Shown: in pieces, positions 24,593 to 34,086 of the stretch
Layout of the letters: each line of letters starts with the position of its first letter
Numbering within the stretch: position 1 is the stretch's first letter
From: Corynebacterium occultum
Lineage (GTDB): Bacteria > Actinomycetota > Actinomycetes > Mycobacteriales > Mycobacteriaceae
Reading direction: 5' to 3'
DNA length: 64,000 nt
Assembly: GCF_009734425.1 (NCBI RefSeq)
Contig: NZ_CP046455.1
Location: forward strand, 1,550,001-1,614,000
Translations under genes and position numbers: made by a program
The notes under the pieces: generated by a model
The model's input: the letters and a program-made list of their open reading frames with translations, nothing else
The model's database searches: none
Told to the model about the DNA's origin: nothing

Positions 24593-26287
24593 TCAGAACA
24601 GGCCGGAGATCTGGGCCTGCTCGTCGATGTCGATGTTGAGCGCGGAAGGTTTCTTCGGCAGCCCCGGCATGGTCATCACATCACCGGTGAGGGCGACGAT
24701 GAAGCCGGCCCCGGTGCGCGGCAGAAGTTCCCGCACGTGCAGGGTATGTCCGCTCGCAGCGCCCAACGCCTTGGGGTCATCACTGAAGGAGTACTGGGTC
24801 TTGGAGATACAGACCGGCAGCTGATCCCAACCGTGTTCCTGGATGGTGGCCAGATCCCGCTCGGCCTGGGGGGAGAACTCCACGTCATCAGCACGGTAGA
24901 TCTCCCGGGCGATGGTGCGGATGGAGGCCTCCACACCCTGCGCCGGGTCGTAGATCTGGCGGGAGTCAGCCGCCAGGTTCGCCAGCACCAGTTCCGCGAG
25001 CTTGGCGGCACCCCGGCCACCCTTGGCCCACACCTCAGCCTCTGCCAGGGCCACCCCGAAGTCCTTCGCCCAGGTGGTCATCCACTCGCGTTCCGCCTCG
25101 GAATCCAGGGTGAAGAGGTTGAGGGCGACAACCGGCTCCACATTGAACTTGCGGATATTTTCCACGTGGCGTTCCAGGTTGACCACACCGGCGGCGAGCG
25201 CCTCAAGGTTTTCTTCGTTGAGACTCTCCCGGGCCACCCCACCGTTATACTTCAGGGAGCGGATGGTGGCGACGATGACGGCACCGTCGACATTGAGTCC
25301 ACCGGCCCGGGCCTTGATGTCGAAGAATTTCTCCGCCCCCAGGTCAGAACCGAAACCAGCTTCGGTGACCACCACATCACCCAGTTCCAGGGCGGTGCGG
25401 GTGGCCAGGAGGGTGTTGCAGCCGTGGGCGATGTTGGCGAAGGGCCCCCCGTGCACGAAGGTGGGGGTACCCCCCAGGGTCTGCACCAGGTTCGGGTTGA
25501 TGGCCTCCTTGAGCAGGGCACTGAGGGCACCTGCCACCCCGAGATCATCAACCGTGACGGGCTGGCGGTCATGGGACTGGCCGATGGTGATGGCCCCGAT
25601 CCGGCGTTTGAGGTCCGGCAGGTCGGTGGCCAGACCGAGGATGGCCATGATCTCACTGGCTGCGGTGATGGTGAAACCGGTTTCCCGGGGCACCCCATGG
25701 GCGGGTCCACCCAGACCGGTGACCACACCGCGCAGCGCCCGGTCATTGACATCCATGCACCGCTGCCAGGTCACCCGGCGGGGGTCGATGCCCAGCTCAT
25801 TGCCCTGCTGAATGTGGTTGTCGATGATCGCAGCCAGGGTGTTGGTGGCGGAGGTGATGGCGTGGAAGTCACCGGTGAAGTGGAGGTTGATCTCCTCCAT
25901 GGGAACGATCTGGGAGTAACCCCCACCAGCGGCACCACCCTTGATGCCCATGACCGGGCCCTGGGAGGGTTCCCGGATTGCGGCGATGGCGTTCTTTCCT
26001 GCCACCCGCAGCGCATCCGCCAGACCGATGAGGGTGGTGGACTTGCCCTCCCCCGCCGGGGTGGGTGAGATGCCGGTGACCAGCACCAACTTGCCGTGCT
26101 CAGCTCGGTCCAGCTGGCTCAGATCCACCTTGGCCTTGTTGCTGCCGTAGGGGATCAGAGCCGCCGCCGGAACACCGGCACGGCTGGCGATGTCCCCGAT
26201 CGGCTCCAGGGTGTGGGCCTGTGCGATCTCCACATCGGAGAGGGGGTTATTGGGATCCTGTTCCAGATTAATGCTGTTGTCAGTCAT
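24593..26287 (-). CDS. fhs: Formate--tetrahydrofolate ligase
   Basis: ATP-dependent synthesis of 10-formyl-THF from formate and THF, feeding one-carbon metabolism. It has 564 residues from the ATG at 26287, with GAAAG just upstream; the frame extends seven codons further without a better ribosome site. The P-loop is TPAGEGKSTTLIGLADALR (~60-78). The family blocks EPSQGPVMGIKGGAAGGGYSQ, FVHGGPFANIAHGCN and TEAGFGSDLGAEKFFDIKAR are intact. It is alone between a terminator and aspA. Confidence 0.96.
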   Translation of the reverse strand: MTDNSINLEQDPNNPLSDVEIAQAHTLEPIGDIASRAGVPAAALIPYGSNKAKVDLSQLDRAEHGKLVLVTGISPTPAGEGKSTTLIGLADALRVAGKNAIAAIREPSQGPVMGIKGGAAGGGYSQIVPMEEINLHFTGDFHAITSATNTLAAIIDNHIQQGNELGIDPRRVTWQRCMDVNDRALRGVVTGLGGPAHGVPRETGFTITAASEIMAILGLATDLPDLKRRIGAITIGQSHDRQPVTVDDLGVAGALSALLKEAINPNLVQTLGGTPTFVHGGPFANIAHGCNTLLATRTALELGDVVVTEAGFGSDLGAEKFFDIKARAGGLNVDGAVIVATIRSLKYNGGVARESLNEENLEALAAGVVNLERHVENIRKFNVEPVVALNLFTLDSEAEREWMTTWAKDFGVALAEAEVWAKGGRGAAKLAELVLANLAADSRQIYDPAQGVEASIRTIAREIYRADDVEFSPQAERDLATIQEHGWDQLPVCISKTQYSFSDDPKALGAASGHTLHVRELLPRTGAGFIVALTGDVMTMPGLPKKPSALNIDIDEQAQISGLF

Positions 26288-26409
26288 GACTTTCAGCTTA
26301 GTCAGCAAAGATCCTCAGGAAGGGCGAAATCAGGCCCGGTGGCATCCCCGACCCCCGCACCCAGGGCACCCGGGGGAAGTCACCGTGCGGGAATGTTCCA
26401 GGCCCGGCC

Positions 26410-28086
26410 CTAGAACTCGAGGTAGAGCTTGCCCCGGAAGGTGGGGTGCATCAGGTTCTCCTTGGACAGCACCTGGTCCAGGGTGGCCTCATCCATCAGT
26501 TCCCGCTCCAGGACCAGCTCGCGCACCGACCGCCCCGTGGCGGCCGCCTCCTTACCGATCAGGTCACCATTGTGGTGGCCGATGAAGGGGTTGAGGTAGG
26601 TGATGATGCCGATGGAGTTGTCCACGTAGGAACGGCAGACCTCCGGGTTGGCGGTGATGCCGTCCACACACTTGGTGCGAAGCGTGTCAGCGGCGTTGCC
26701 GAGCATCCGGATGGACTGGAAGATGCACTCCCCGATCACCGGCTCCATGACGTTGAGCTGGAGCTGGCCGGCCTCCGCGGCCATGGTGACGGTCATGTCA
26801 TTGCCGAAGACTTTGAAGCAGACCTGGTTGACCACCTCCGGGATCACCGGGTTGACCTTGGCCGGCATGATCGAGGAACCGGCCTGACGGGGCGGCAGGT
26901 TGATCTCATTGAGCCCGGCCCGCGGCCCGGAGGAGAGCAGTCGCAGGTCATTACAGATCTTGGACAGCTTCATCGCGGTGCGTTTGACCGCTGAGTGCGC
27001 CAGCACATAGGCACCGGTGTCGGAGGTCGCCTCGATCAGGTCGCGGGAGGACTTCACGTCCAGGCCGGTGGCCTCCGACAGGGAGGCGGTGACCTGGTGT
27101 CGGTACCCTGCCGGGGTGTTCACACCCGTGCCGATGGCGGTGGCACCCAGGTTGACCTCCAGCAGACGGTCCGCGGCATGGCGCAGCGTGGCCTGCTCCT
27201 CAGCCAGGTTATGCGCCCAGGCTTCGAATTCATCCCCTAAGGTCATCGGCACCGCATCCTGAAGCTGGGTGCGACCCATCTTGAGGATGTCGATGAATTC
27301 CTTGCCCTTCTCCTGGAAAGAGGACTGCAGCAGATCCATCTGGATGATCAACTTCGACATGGCGGAGAACACACCCAGCCGGAAACCCGTCGGGTAGGCG
27401 TCATTGGTGGACTGGCTCATGTTGACGTCATCATTGGGGTTGAGGACCTCATAGCTGCCCTTCTCCTCCCCCAGGTACTCCAGCGCCAGGTTCGCGAGCA
27501 CCTCATTGGTGTTCATGTTCAGACTGGTGCCGGCCCCACCCTGGAACACGTCAATCGGGAACTGGTCCATGCATCGCCCCTGTTCCAGGATCTGGTCACA
27601 CGCCCAGACGATGGCCTCCGCCTTCAGCTTCGGCAGGGTGTGGAGGCGACGGTTGGCCATGGCCGCAGCCTTCTTGACCTGCACCATGCCCTGGATGAAC
27701 TCCGGGACATCGTTGATGGTCGTGCGTGAGATCCGGAAGTTCTCCATCGCCCGCAGGGTGTGGATGCCGTAGTAGGCATCCTCCGGAACCTCCTTGTAAC
27801 CCAGGAGATCCTCCTCCATGCGGTAGCCCGGCCGCGGCTTCGGGGCCGGTTCCTGCCCGCTCTGGGCCTCCGCCTTCTGATTGTCCTTCCGGCTGGCGGC
27901 GACGGTGTCCGCGGCACTCTGGCCGGCGGAGGCATCCTTCTCCGGCATCTTGTGCTCAGCAGCGGTCTCAGGGTTCCCGGTGTCGGTTGCGCCGTTTTCC
28001 GGGGTTTCTTCAGGCTTGGTGGCAGGTTTCTTCGCAGCCGAGCGGGCTCCACTGTCGACGTTCTTCGGCTGTTGTCCCTGAGTCAT
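26410..28086 (-). CDS. aspA: Aspartate ammonia-lyase
   Basis: Reversible deamination of L-aspartate to fumarate. From the ATG at 28086 (AAAGG ~10 bases upstream) it has 558 residues. The fumarase/aspartase signature [15 protein letters not shown] (~415) and the upstream [14 protein letters not shown] block are intact. The catalytic core begins only at about residue 90 ([15 protein letters not shown]); the preceding ~88 residues are a Lys/Glu/Ala/Pro-rich low-complexity extension. An in-frame extension of 40 more codons upstream has no good ribosome site. It stands alone, ~290 bases from hisG. Confidence 0.93.
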   Translation of the reverse strand: MTQGQQPKNVDSGARSAAKKPATKPEETPENGATDTGNPETAAEHKMPEKDASAGQSAADTVAASRKDNQKAEAQSGQEPAPKPRPGYRMEEDLLGYKEVPEDAYYGIHTLRAMENFRISRTTINDVPEFIQGMVQVKKAAAMANRRLHTLPKLKAEAIVWACDQILEQGRCMDQFPIDVFQGGAGTSLNMNTNEVLANLALEYLGEEKGSYEVLNPNDDVNMSQSTNDAYPTGFRLGVFSAMSKLIIQMDLLQSSFQEKGKEFIDILKMGRTQLQDAVPMTLGDEFEAWAHNLAEEQATLRHAADRLLEVNLGATAIGTGVNTPAGYRHQVTASLSEATGLDVKSSRDLIEATSDTGAYVLAHSAVKRTAMKLSKICNDLRLLSSGPRAGLNEINLPPRQAGSSIMPAKVNPVIPEVVNQVCFKVFGNDMTVTMAAEAGQLQLNVMEPVIGECIFQSIRMLGNAADTLRTKCVDGITANPEVCRSYVDNSIGIITYLNPFIGHHNGDLIGKEAAATGRSVRELVLERELMDEATLDQVLSKENLMHPTFRGKLYLEF

Positions 28087-28324
28087 GATGAAGAAACCTT
28101 TCCCTCGAAAACTGTTAGATATATCACGTGCTGCCGCCCCATGGTAGACCCTTAATGGGGGCAAGGGGTGGACCTTGCCTGAGCACGTGGCCTCCTCTTC
28201 AGGCACCAGGTGGGCACTTCCTGCCCTTTTCCGGCATCCCCAGGCCCAGCGTCACCCCCCACGACACCCAGCTTATCGACGCCGCGCACCCCCCGATTCC
28301 GGGGGTGTGGGCGGGGAACGACGG
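28087..28324. promoter_or_regulatory. aspA upstream region
   Basis: Gap between aspA and the hisG terminator with no credible gene. On the minus strand GATATATCTAACAG, ~25 bases upstream of the ATG, could contain the -10. A TGCCTGA/TCAGGCA inverted repeat (28177-28183 and 28199-28205) lies further upstream and could be an operator or incidental. Confidence 0.35.
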
Positions 28325-28360
28325 AACCCACCTGTGAGGCCATGGCCTCACAGGTGGGTT
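28325..28360. terminator. Terminator after hisG
   Basis: A perfect inverted repeat with 16-bp arms around a CATG centre, outer sequence AACCCACCTG...CAGGTGGGTT. It is 18 bases past the hisG stop and ends the HAD-hisE-hisG operon. Confidence 0.75.
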
Positions 28361-28378
28361 CTTGAAAAGGGGGGTGTC

Positions 28379-29224
28379 TCAGATCCGGGCGATGCGTAGC
28401 TCCGAAGCCAGGATGGCCTGCCCACCGAGGTCGGCGATCTGATCCATGACATTGTTGGCGCTGGACTTCGGGACCATGGCACGCACAGCCACCCAGTCAT
28501 CCAGGGCCAGCGGGGAGACGGTGGGACCCTTCAGACCCGGGGTGATCGCCGCAGCAGCCTCCAGATTTTCGCGGTGGATGTTGTAGTCGAGCATGAGGTA
28601 GTTCTGCGCATGCAGGATACCCTCGATGCGACGCAGCAGACGGGCCTCCTCCGTGGTGAGCTCAATGCCCTTCCGACCGATGACCACAGCCTCAGAGTCG
28701 CAGATCACCGGGCCGAAGGGGGTCAGCCCCTGCTTGCGCAGGGTACGGCCGGTGGAGACCACATCGGCGATGGCATCAGCCACACCCAGGCGGATGGAGA
28801 TCTCCACCGCACCATCAAGGCGGATGACCTCGGCCGTGACCCCACGGGCCGCCAGGTCATCGCGGACCAGGTTCGGGTAGGAGGTGGCGATGCGCTTGTC
28901 CTGCAGCTTCTCCACGGTCCAGGACTGGTCCGCGGGGGCGGCGTAACGGAAGGTGGAGCCACCGAAACCGAGGGTGAGCACCTCATCAACCTGAGCACGG
29001 GAATCGGCCGCCAGGTCACGGCCGGTGATGCCCAGGTCCAGCTGACCGCTGGCGACATAGATGGCGATGTCCTTGGGGCGCAGGAAGAAGAACTCCACAT
29101 CATTCTTCTTGTCGAAGACATTGAGCTCCTTGGAGTCCCCACGACCGGCATAACCGGCCTCAGAGAGGATCTCCATGGCTGCTTCAGAGAGGGAACCCTT
29201 GTTGGGAACAGCGATCTTGATCAT
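28379..29224 (-). CDS. hisG: ATP phosphoribosyltransferase, long form
   Basis: First step of histidine biosynthesis, joining ATP and PRPP. It has 281 residues, the long HisG with a C-terminal ACT-like regulatory domain (~210-281) that binds histidine for feedback inhibition. The N-terminus is [19 protein letters not shown], and the PRPP-binding region is [19 protein letters not shown] (~150-168). It starts 13 bases after hisE. The rest of the his pathway is not in the window. Confidence 0.97.
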   Translation of the reverse strand: MIKIAVPNKGSLSEAAMEILSEAGYAGRGDSKELNVFDKKNDVEFFFLRPKDIAIYVASGQLDLGITGRDLAADSRAQVDEVLTLGFGGSTFRYAAPADQSWTVEKLQDKRIATSYPNLVRDDLAARGVTAEVIRLDGAVEISIRLGVADAIADVVSTGRTLRKQGLTPFGPVICDSEAVVIGRKGIELTTEEARLLRRIEGILHAQNYLMLDYNIHRENLEAAAAITPGLKGPTVSPLALDDWVAVRAMVPKSSANNVMDQIADLGGQAILASELRIARI

Positions 29225-29237
29225 CGGGGGTGTGCTC

Positions 29238-29510
29238 CTAGAGGTTCTTGTAGATGTCTTCGGGGGTCAGTCCGCGGGAGACCATCATGACCTGGGTCCA
29301 GTAGATGAGCTGGGACATCTCCTCAGCCAGCTCCTCATCGCTCTGGTACTCGGCGGCGATCCACACCTCACCGGCCTCCTCGATGATCTTCTTGCCGATA
29401 TTATGCACACCCGCGTCCAGGGCGGCGACTGTGGCGGAGCCCTCCGGTCGGTTGGTGGCGCGGTCCGTCAGTTCAGCAAAGAGCGAGTCGAAGTTTTTCA
29501 CATGTTGCAT
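29238..29510 (-). CDS. hisE: Phosphoribosyl-ATP pyrophosphatase
   Basis: Second step of histidine biosynthesis, hydrolysing PR-ATP to PR-AMP. It has 90 residues with an all-alpha MazG-like fold. The metal-binding helix segment [25 protein letters not shown] (~40-64) shows the EExxE...ExxxE pattern. It lies 18 bases after the HAD gene and 13 before hisG, in one operon. Confidence 0.96.
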   Translation of the reverse strand: MQHVKNFDSLFAELTDRATNRPEGSATVAALDAGVHNIGKKIIEEAGEVWIAAEYQSDEELAEEMSQLIYWTQVMMVSRGLTPEDIYKNL

Positions 29511-29528
29511 TATTCCACGCCACTGAAA

Positions 29529-30212
29529 TTATTGCGGGATCCGGTCGAACCATTCGTGGACTTTCTCGGCCGTGACCCCCTGGAATGAGTTGCTTCCCTG
29601 CAGGGAACGCAGCAAAACCACCCCTTCCGGGACCGGGGAATCCGGATCCTCCGGCAACCCGATCACCCGGCAACCCGCAGCGATCGCACCGGACATGCCG
29701 GCAAAGGAGTCCTCAAAGACCAGGCAGTCAGAGGGGTTCGCCCCGACCCGGCGCGCTGCCTCCAGGTACATGTCGGGGGCGGGTTTGGGGGCGGGGACCT
29801 CGTCGCCGGTGACGGAGCCGATGAAGAAGTCCCGGCCGACGGCGTCGATGCAGTTGTCGGCGAGTTCACGTTCGGTGTTGGTGGTCACCAGCATGGGGAG
29901 GTTCTGGGCCTTGAGTTCGGTGAGCAGTTCCCTGACCCCGGGGTTGGGGGTGAGGTCGCCGGAGAAGAGTTCAGCCATGCGGTCGAACATGCGGCGACGG
30001 TAGCGGGGGTAGTCCTCTTCGCTGAGGGATATACCGGCGTGGAGGGCGCAGATGGAGAGGGTGTTGGGAAAGCTGCCACCGATGGTGGATTCCCTCAGTT
30101 CGGGGGTCAGCCGTCTGCCCAGGGCTTCGCTGAGTTCGTAGGTTGCCACCCCCCACAGTGGTTCGGAGTCCACCATCGTGCCGTCCATGTCCCAGAAGAT
30201 CGCTTTGAGCAT
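29529..30212 (-). CDS. HAD-family hydrolase (phosphatase)
   Basis: Haloacid-dehalogenase-type phosphatase of 227 residues, beta-phosphoglucomutase-like subgroup. Motif I is FWDMDGTMVDSEPLW (nucleophile Asp9 and Asp11), motif II is LVTTNT (~110), and motif IV is CLVFEDSFAGMSGA (~166). A helical cap lies between motifs I and II. It is first in an operon with hisE and hisG. It is not obviously the histidinol-phosphatase; the substrate cannot be told. Confidence 0.85.
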   Translation of the reverse strand: MLKAIFWDMDGTMVDSEPLWGVATYELSEALGRRLTPELRESTIGGSFPNTLSICALHAGISLSEEDYPRYRRRMFDRMAELFSGDLTPNPGVRELLTELKAQNLPMLVTTNTERELADNCIDAVGRDFFIGSVTGDEVPAPKPAPDMYLEAARRVGANPSDCLVFEDSFAGMSGAIAAGCRVIGLPEDPDSPVPEGVVLLRSLQGSNSFQGVTAEKVHEWFDRIPQ

Positions 30213-30295
30213 GGCGGATATTTTAGCAGCTCAGTGGGGGTTCGTCGGGTGAGTGTGCCAGGAGGGGTGGAGGTGAGTGTGTCAGGTTGGGAAAT

Positions 30296-30337
30296 ATCCG
30301 GACCCCGACAGTACCGCTGGAGGTGTGGGGTCCGGAT
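30296..30337 (-). terminator. Terminator after the TRAP operon
   Basis: ATCCGGACCCC (30296-30306) and GGGGTCCGGAT (30327-30337) form an 11-bp perfect stem in the gap between dctM and the HAD gene. It ends the TRAP transcript. Confidence 0.7.
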
Positions 30338-30350
30338 GGGGGTGGATCAA

Positions 30351-31661
30351 CTAGCTCATGAGGTTGGGGATGACCATGACCAGCCAGGGGAAGATGGCCA
30401 GGATGACCACGACGATGAGGTCGGAGATGATCCAGGGGATGGAGGCCTTGTAGAGGGCGGACATGGGGATCCAGGGGGCGGTGGACTTCATGACGAACAG
30501 TCCCATGCCGAACGGCGGGGAGATGTTGCCGATCTGGAGGGTCACCAGGACCAGGATGGAGAACCAGATGCCGTTCCAGCCGAATTGAAGGGCGATGGGC
30601 ATCAGCAGGGGTGCGGTGATCATCATGATGGAGGCCTGGTCGATGAAGGCACTGAGGATGACCAGCAAGATGATGATGATCGCCATCATGATGATGCCGT
30701 TGGAGACGGATTCGGTCAGCCAGGCGACCAGACCCTGGGTGGCTCCCATGTAGGCCATGATCTGGGAGTAAAGGGTGGAGGCCATCACGAGGAAGAAGAT
30801 GGTGGTGGTGGTGCGGACCGAGGCGACGGCGGCTTCCCAGAGTTCGCGGGGCCGGAGGCGGCCGATGATGGCGGCGATGATCACGCTGGCGGTGGCGCCG
30901 AGGGCGGCGGATTCGGTGGGGGTGGCCACACCGAAGAAGATCAGACCCAGGATGATCAGGGCAAGGATGCCGGGGATCAGCAGGTTTTTGAAGAAGCCGC
31001 GCCAGACCTCGGCAGGGGAACGTCGGCTGGTACCGGGAACCTTGACATCCCGGTCGCCGCGGCTGCGCCAGAGCACGATGATGACGTAACCCAGTGCCAT
31101 GAGGATGCCGGGGATGATGCCGGCCATCATCAGCGGTCCGATCGGAACCTGTGCGATGCCGCCCCAGAGGATGCCCAGTGCACTGGGTGGCAGCACCATG
31201 GCCAGGCCACCGGAGGCGAGGATGGAACCCGCGGCGAGGTCGCGGTTGTAACCGGCGTCGCGCATCTGCGGCAGCAGGGTGCGGCTGAAGAGTGCGGTGT
31301 TGGCCAGGGATGAGCCGGAGAGCAGGCCGAAGGCACCGCCGCCGGCGACGGAGACCATGGGCAGTCGCCCGGGTACGCCACGCATCAGGATGGAGATTTC
31401 GGCGAGGGCATCTTGGGCGATGCGGGAGCGGAAAAGGACTTCGCCCATGAGGATGAACAGTGGGATGGCGGAGAAGGTGAAGCTGTTGACGGAGCTGATC
31501 ACGCTGAGGCCGACGAGTTTGGAGGCGGCGGAGAAACTCTCGAAGATCAGGAAGCTGGAGACGATGCCGATGCCGAGCATGCCGAAGGCGACGGGGATGC
31601 GCAGCAGCAGCACAACCACGAGGGCGCAGATGAACAGCGGGAGAAAGGTATACCATTCCAT
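30351..31661 (-). CDS. dctM: TRAP transporter large permease (DctM-like)
   Basis: Large membrane subunit of a tripartite ATP-independent periplasmic transporter, which uses an ion gradient to import carboxylates and similar solutes. It has 436 residues and about twelve hydrophobic helices. The DctM-typical blocks LSVISSVNSFTFSAIPLFILMGE, GGGAFGLLSGSSLANTA and ITAPLLMPIALQFGWNGIWF are visible. It is last in dctP-dctQ-dctM, three bases after dctQ. Confidence 0.94.
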   Translation of the reverse strand: MEWYTFLPLFICALVVVLLLRIPVAFGMLGIGIVSSFLIFESFSAASKLVGLSVISSVNSFTFSAIPLFILMGEVLFRSRIAQDALAEISILMRGVPGRLPMVSVAGGGAFGLLSGSSLANTALFSRTLLPQMRDAGYNRDLAAGSILASGGLAMVLPPSALGILWGGIAQVPIGPLMMAGIIPGILMALGYVIIVLWRSRGDRDVKVPGTSRRSPAEVWRGFFKNLLIPGILALIILGLIFFGVATPTESAALGATASVIIAAIIGRLRPRELWEAAVASVRTTTTIFFLVMASTLYSQIMAYMGATQGLVAWLTESVSNGIIMMAIIIILLVILSAFIDQASIMMITAPLLMPIALQFGWNGIWFSILVLVTLQIGNISPPFGMGLFVMKSTAPWIPMSALYKASIPWIISDLIVVVILAIFPWLVMVIPNLMS

Positions 31662-31664
31662 GGC

Positions 31665-32237
31665 TCAGGCCTCCGGGTAGATGTGTCGCTCGACCCGGTT
31701 GGATCGGAACTTGAAGATGACGATCAGCGTCGAATAGACGATGCCGAGGAATCCGGCGGCCACCGGCAGGGAGAGCAACCAGCGTGGCCATTCCAACTCG
31801 CCACCCATGGTGGTGCGGGTGGCGATGTCGTGGAGGAGCAGGTCGATGGCGGCTGCGGCCAGGAAGAGGGCGACCAGCAGCTGTACCACCAGGCTGAGGA
31901 TGTCCAGGATGCGGAGTCCCTTTTCCTTGAGGAAGAAGTCGGCGACCTCGACCCGGAAGTTCTCATCGGCTGCGGTGGCAGCGGGGATAACCAGGACGGT
32001 GGTGACCACCATCAGCATGGCGGCGATCTCCACGGCGCCGATGATGCCGTTGCCGGTGTAGCGCAGCAGCACGGCGATGGTGATGAAGATGGCGAGGAAG
32101 ACCAGCATGGCGGCGCCGATGGCCTGGAGGATGCGCTGCGGAAGGTAGATGGGTGATTTCAGCTGGCTGATGTCGTGGGGGGTGTCGGCTTCATCGCCGA
32201 GGTCAATGACCCCGGTGGAGTCCTCTGGGTGGGTCAT
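31665..32237 (-). CDS. dctQ: TRAP transporter small permease (DctQ-like)
   Basis: Small membrane subunit of the TRAP system, 190 residues with four hydrophobic segments (~45-65, ~80-100, ~118-140, ~150-175) and the DctQ-like ENFRVEVADFFLKEKGLRIL loop. The start overlaps the dctP stop as ATGA. The N-terminal ~35 residues are polar and cytoplasmic. Confidence 0.9.
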   Translation of the reverse strand: MTHPEDSTGVIDLGDEADTPHDISQLKSPIYLPQRILQAIGAAMLVFLAIFITIAVLLRYTGNGIIGAVEIAAMLMVVTTVLVIPAATAADENFRVEVADFFLKEKGLRILDILSLVVQLLVALFLAAAAIDLLLHDIATRTTMGGELEWPRWLLSLPVAAGFLGIVYSTLIVIFKFRSNRVERHIYPEA

Positions 32238-33340
32238 GAGTTGTCCTCCTGCTCGAGCTCTTCAATGAGGGCGAGGGTGCGGTCGATGGTGGAGCCACCA
32301 GGGACCGCCTCCGAAAGATCACCCTGGAGGCCTTCTTCATAGGCGGCTTTGAGTTTTTCGGCGTCCGGGGTGGTGGCGAGGATGTCCTCCCAGGGCAGGA
32401 GTTCCCATTCATCGCGGTAGGCCAGTTCGAAGATCTTGGCGGCCTCCTCTTCCGGGAGGAGGGTTTCCCCTACCCCGGCCTCCTCCCATTCCCGGGTTTC
32501 GGCCACCGACTTCTTCAGGAAGTGCTCGAAGATCTGGGGTTCGGTGGCGGTGATGGTGTCGGTGATCGCCTGCTGGGTTTCCGCATCGAGGTTTTCCCAG
32601 GTCCGTTCATTCATCACGAGGTTGGCCACCGACTCATAGAAGCGGGGTGCCAGGTGGTGGCCGACCACCTCCTGCAGGCCGAGGCTCGAGGGGCCGACCG
32701 CAGCCCAGCTGGCACCGTCGACCACGCCACGTTCCAGGGCGGTGTAGACCTCACCGCCGGGCAGGTCCACGGGCACTCCCCCGAGCGCATCAACGATGCC
32801 GGAAGTGGCGGAGGAGGTACGGATGGATTTGCCGCGGAGGTTGGCTTCGGTCAGCGGGGTGTCCACCAGGATCACCTGGGCCATTCCGGCCACGGAATGC
32901 CCCAGGTAGGTGATGCCGAGCTGATCGCGGTGCATCTCGTCGTAGATGTCGGTGATGCCACGCTCCCGCTCCTCCATCGGAGAATAAGGGGTATAGCGCG
33001 GGATGTTCATCGCCGGCATCTGATCCACGTAGTAGTCACCCGGCATGGAGCCCATGTCGAAGACTCCGGCGGACACCCCCTCAATGAGCAGGTTCGGGGC
33101 CATGACCTCAGGTCCACCCTTGTAGTCGACGGTGATCCAGGGGGCGTTTGCCTCCAGGTTCTCCACGAACAGCCACAGTCCGTCATTATTGGAGTGGGAG
33201 CGGTTGAAGCTGGAGGCAAGGGTCAGAGTGACCTGCTCACGCCCCCCGTCATCACTGGCGGCGGGTTCCGCCGAGGTGCAGGCGCTCAGGAAGAGCGGCA
33301 CCATAAGCAGTGCGGTGGTTATTGTTCGGGTCGATTTCAT
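32234..33340 (-). CDS. dctP: TRAP transporter substrate-binding lipoprotein (DctP-like)
   Basis: Extracytoplasmic solute receptor of 368 residues. The ATG at 33340 has AGGAGG 7 bases upstream; the open frame extends 17 codons further without support. The signal peptide ends in the lipobox LSAC (Cys ~21), so it is a lipoprotein anchored to the membrane. DctP-family blocks follow, including LRGKSIRTSSATSGIVDALGG (~170) with the conserved Arg that grips the substrate carboxylate. The true substrate is unknown. It is first in the operon. Confidence 0.92.
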   Translation of the reverse strand: MKSTRTITTALLMVPLFLSACTSAEPAASDDGGREQVTLTLASSFNRSHSNNDGLWLFVENLEANAPWITVDYKGGPEVMAPNLLIEGVSAGVFDMGSMPGDYYVDQMPAMNIPRYTPYSPMEERERGITDIYDEMHRDQLGITYLGHSVAGMAQVILVDTPLTEANLRGKSIRTSSATSGIVDALGGVPVDLPGGEVYTALERGVVDGASWAAVGPSSLGLQEVVGHHLAPRFYESVANLVMNERTWENLDAETQQAITDTITATEPQIFEHFLKKSVAETREWEEAGVGETLLPEEEAAKIFELAYRDEWELLPWEDILATTPDAEKLKAAYEEGLQGDLSEAVPGGSTIDRTLALIEELEQEDNS

Positions 33341-33555
33341 CAAGGATCCTCCTGCGGGGAATCGACAAAGGAAATGAGCATTCAGGATCACAGGAACTAC
33401 ACAGTTGTGACTTAAGTGATGCTATTTCCACTTCCCCACCTGGGAAATCAGAAATTCCTATCACCCCCCTAAAGGAAATACCTATCTTTTAGCCCGCGGC
33501 CCCACCCAGACCCCGCATGTCCCCTTCACATAGCCCACCCCCGTGGTGCGGAAAA
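33341..33555. promoter_or_regulatory. TRAP operon upstream region
   Basis: Intergenic stretch holding the TRAP promoter. It contains TGTGACTTAAGTGA at 33406-33419, whose left half matches the GlxR/CRP half-site TGTGA while the right half does not match TCACA. Several GGAAA/TTTCC short repeats are also present. I see no gene. Confidence 0.3.
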
Positions 33556-33594
33556 ACCGGTCCGAAACCACCTCTTCAGTGGTTCCGGACCGGT
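33556..33594 (-). terminator. Terminator after the small acidic protein gene
   Basis: A 16-bp inverted repeat with one mismatch, arms 33556-33571 and 33579-33594, and a 7-base loop, 25 bases past the stop at 33620. It may act in both directions. Confidence 0.7.
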
Positions 33595-33619
33595 CAGGGC
33601 GGGTGGGGTGCGGGGAGGA

Positions 33620-34000
33620 TCAGTCCATGTCGGGCAGTTCCGACAGTGTCGCCTCATCAGCACCGGTCGCGGCGCAGGCCTGGTGCAGCAGCTGGGTCAG
33701 CTCTTCCTTTTCTTCAGGCTCGATCACCGCGTCAGCATTGCGGGTGTTGAAGGCGTCGAGGTCATCGATGGTGGTCTGCACGACCTTGACCAGGGTTTCT
33801 GGGGGCACCTCCCCGGCCAGCAGGTCCAGTGCGTCGAGGAACTTCTCCAGGATGTTCCGCAGCTCGGGGAGCACGGCCGCGTCGAAAGGCTCCTCCCAGA
33901 ACTCTTTCTCGTCGGGCTTGAGGTAATTACCGGTGGCGAAGGAATCGAGGTTGTCGATGAACTCATCAACCGTCGGCTGGAAGGTGGCGCGAATGCTCAT
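33620..34000 (-). CDS. Small acidic protein of unknown function
   Basis: 126 residues from the ATG at 34000; a start four codons upstream is equally possible, since neither has a clear Shine-Dalgarno. The sequence is strongly acidic and probably all-helical (residues ~10-95), with no signal peptide, cysteine or known motif. It lies downstream of mshC in the same direction. I do not recognise the family; conserved small proteins occur at this position in other corynebacteria. Confidence 0.75.
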   Translation of the reverse strand: MSIRATFQPTVDEFIDNLDSFATGNYLKPDEKEFWEEPFDAAVLPELRNILEKFLDALDLLAGEVPPETLVKVVQTTIDDLDAFNTRNADAVIEPEEKEELTQLLHQACAATGADEATLSELPDMD

Positions 34001-34086
34001 GGCTCTATTCATACCGGATTTGGCAGGTCCTGCAGGACTGGGTGGGGAAACTTTTTCTACACCACAGCGGATCCCCCACCCCGGGA

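Noticed and set aside
33406..33419. Possible GlxR (CRP-type) site upstream of the TRAP operon.
   Set aside because: Only the left half TGTGA fits; the right half TGATG does not match TCACA, so I did not call it an operator.
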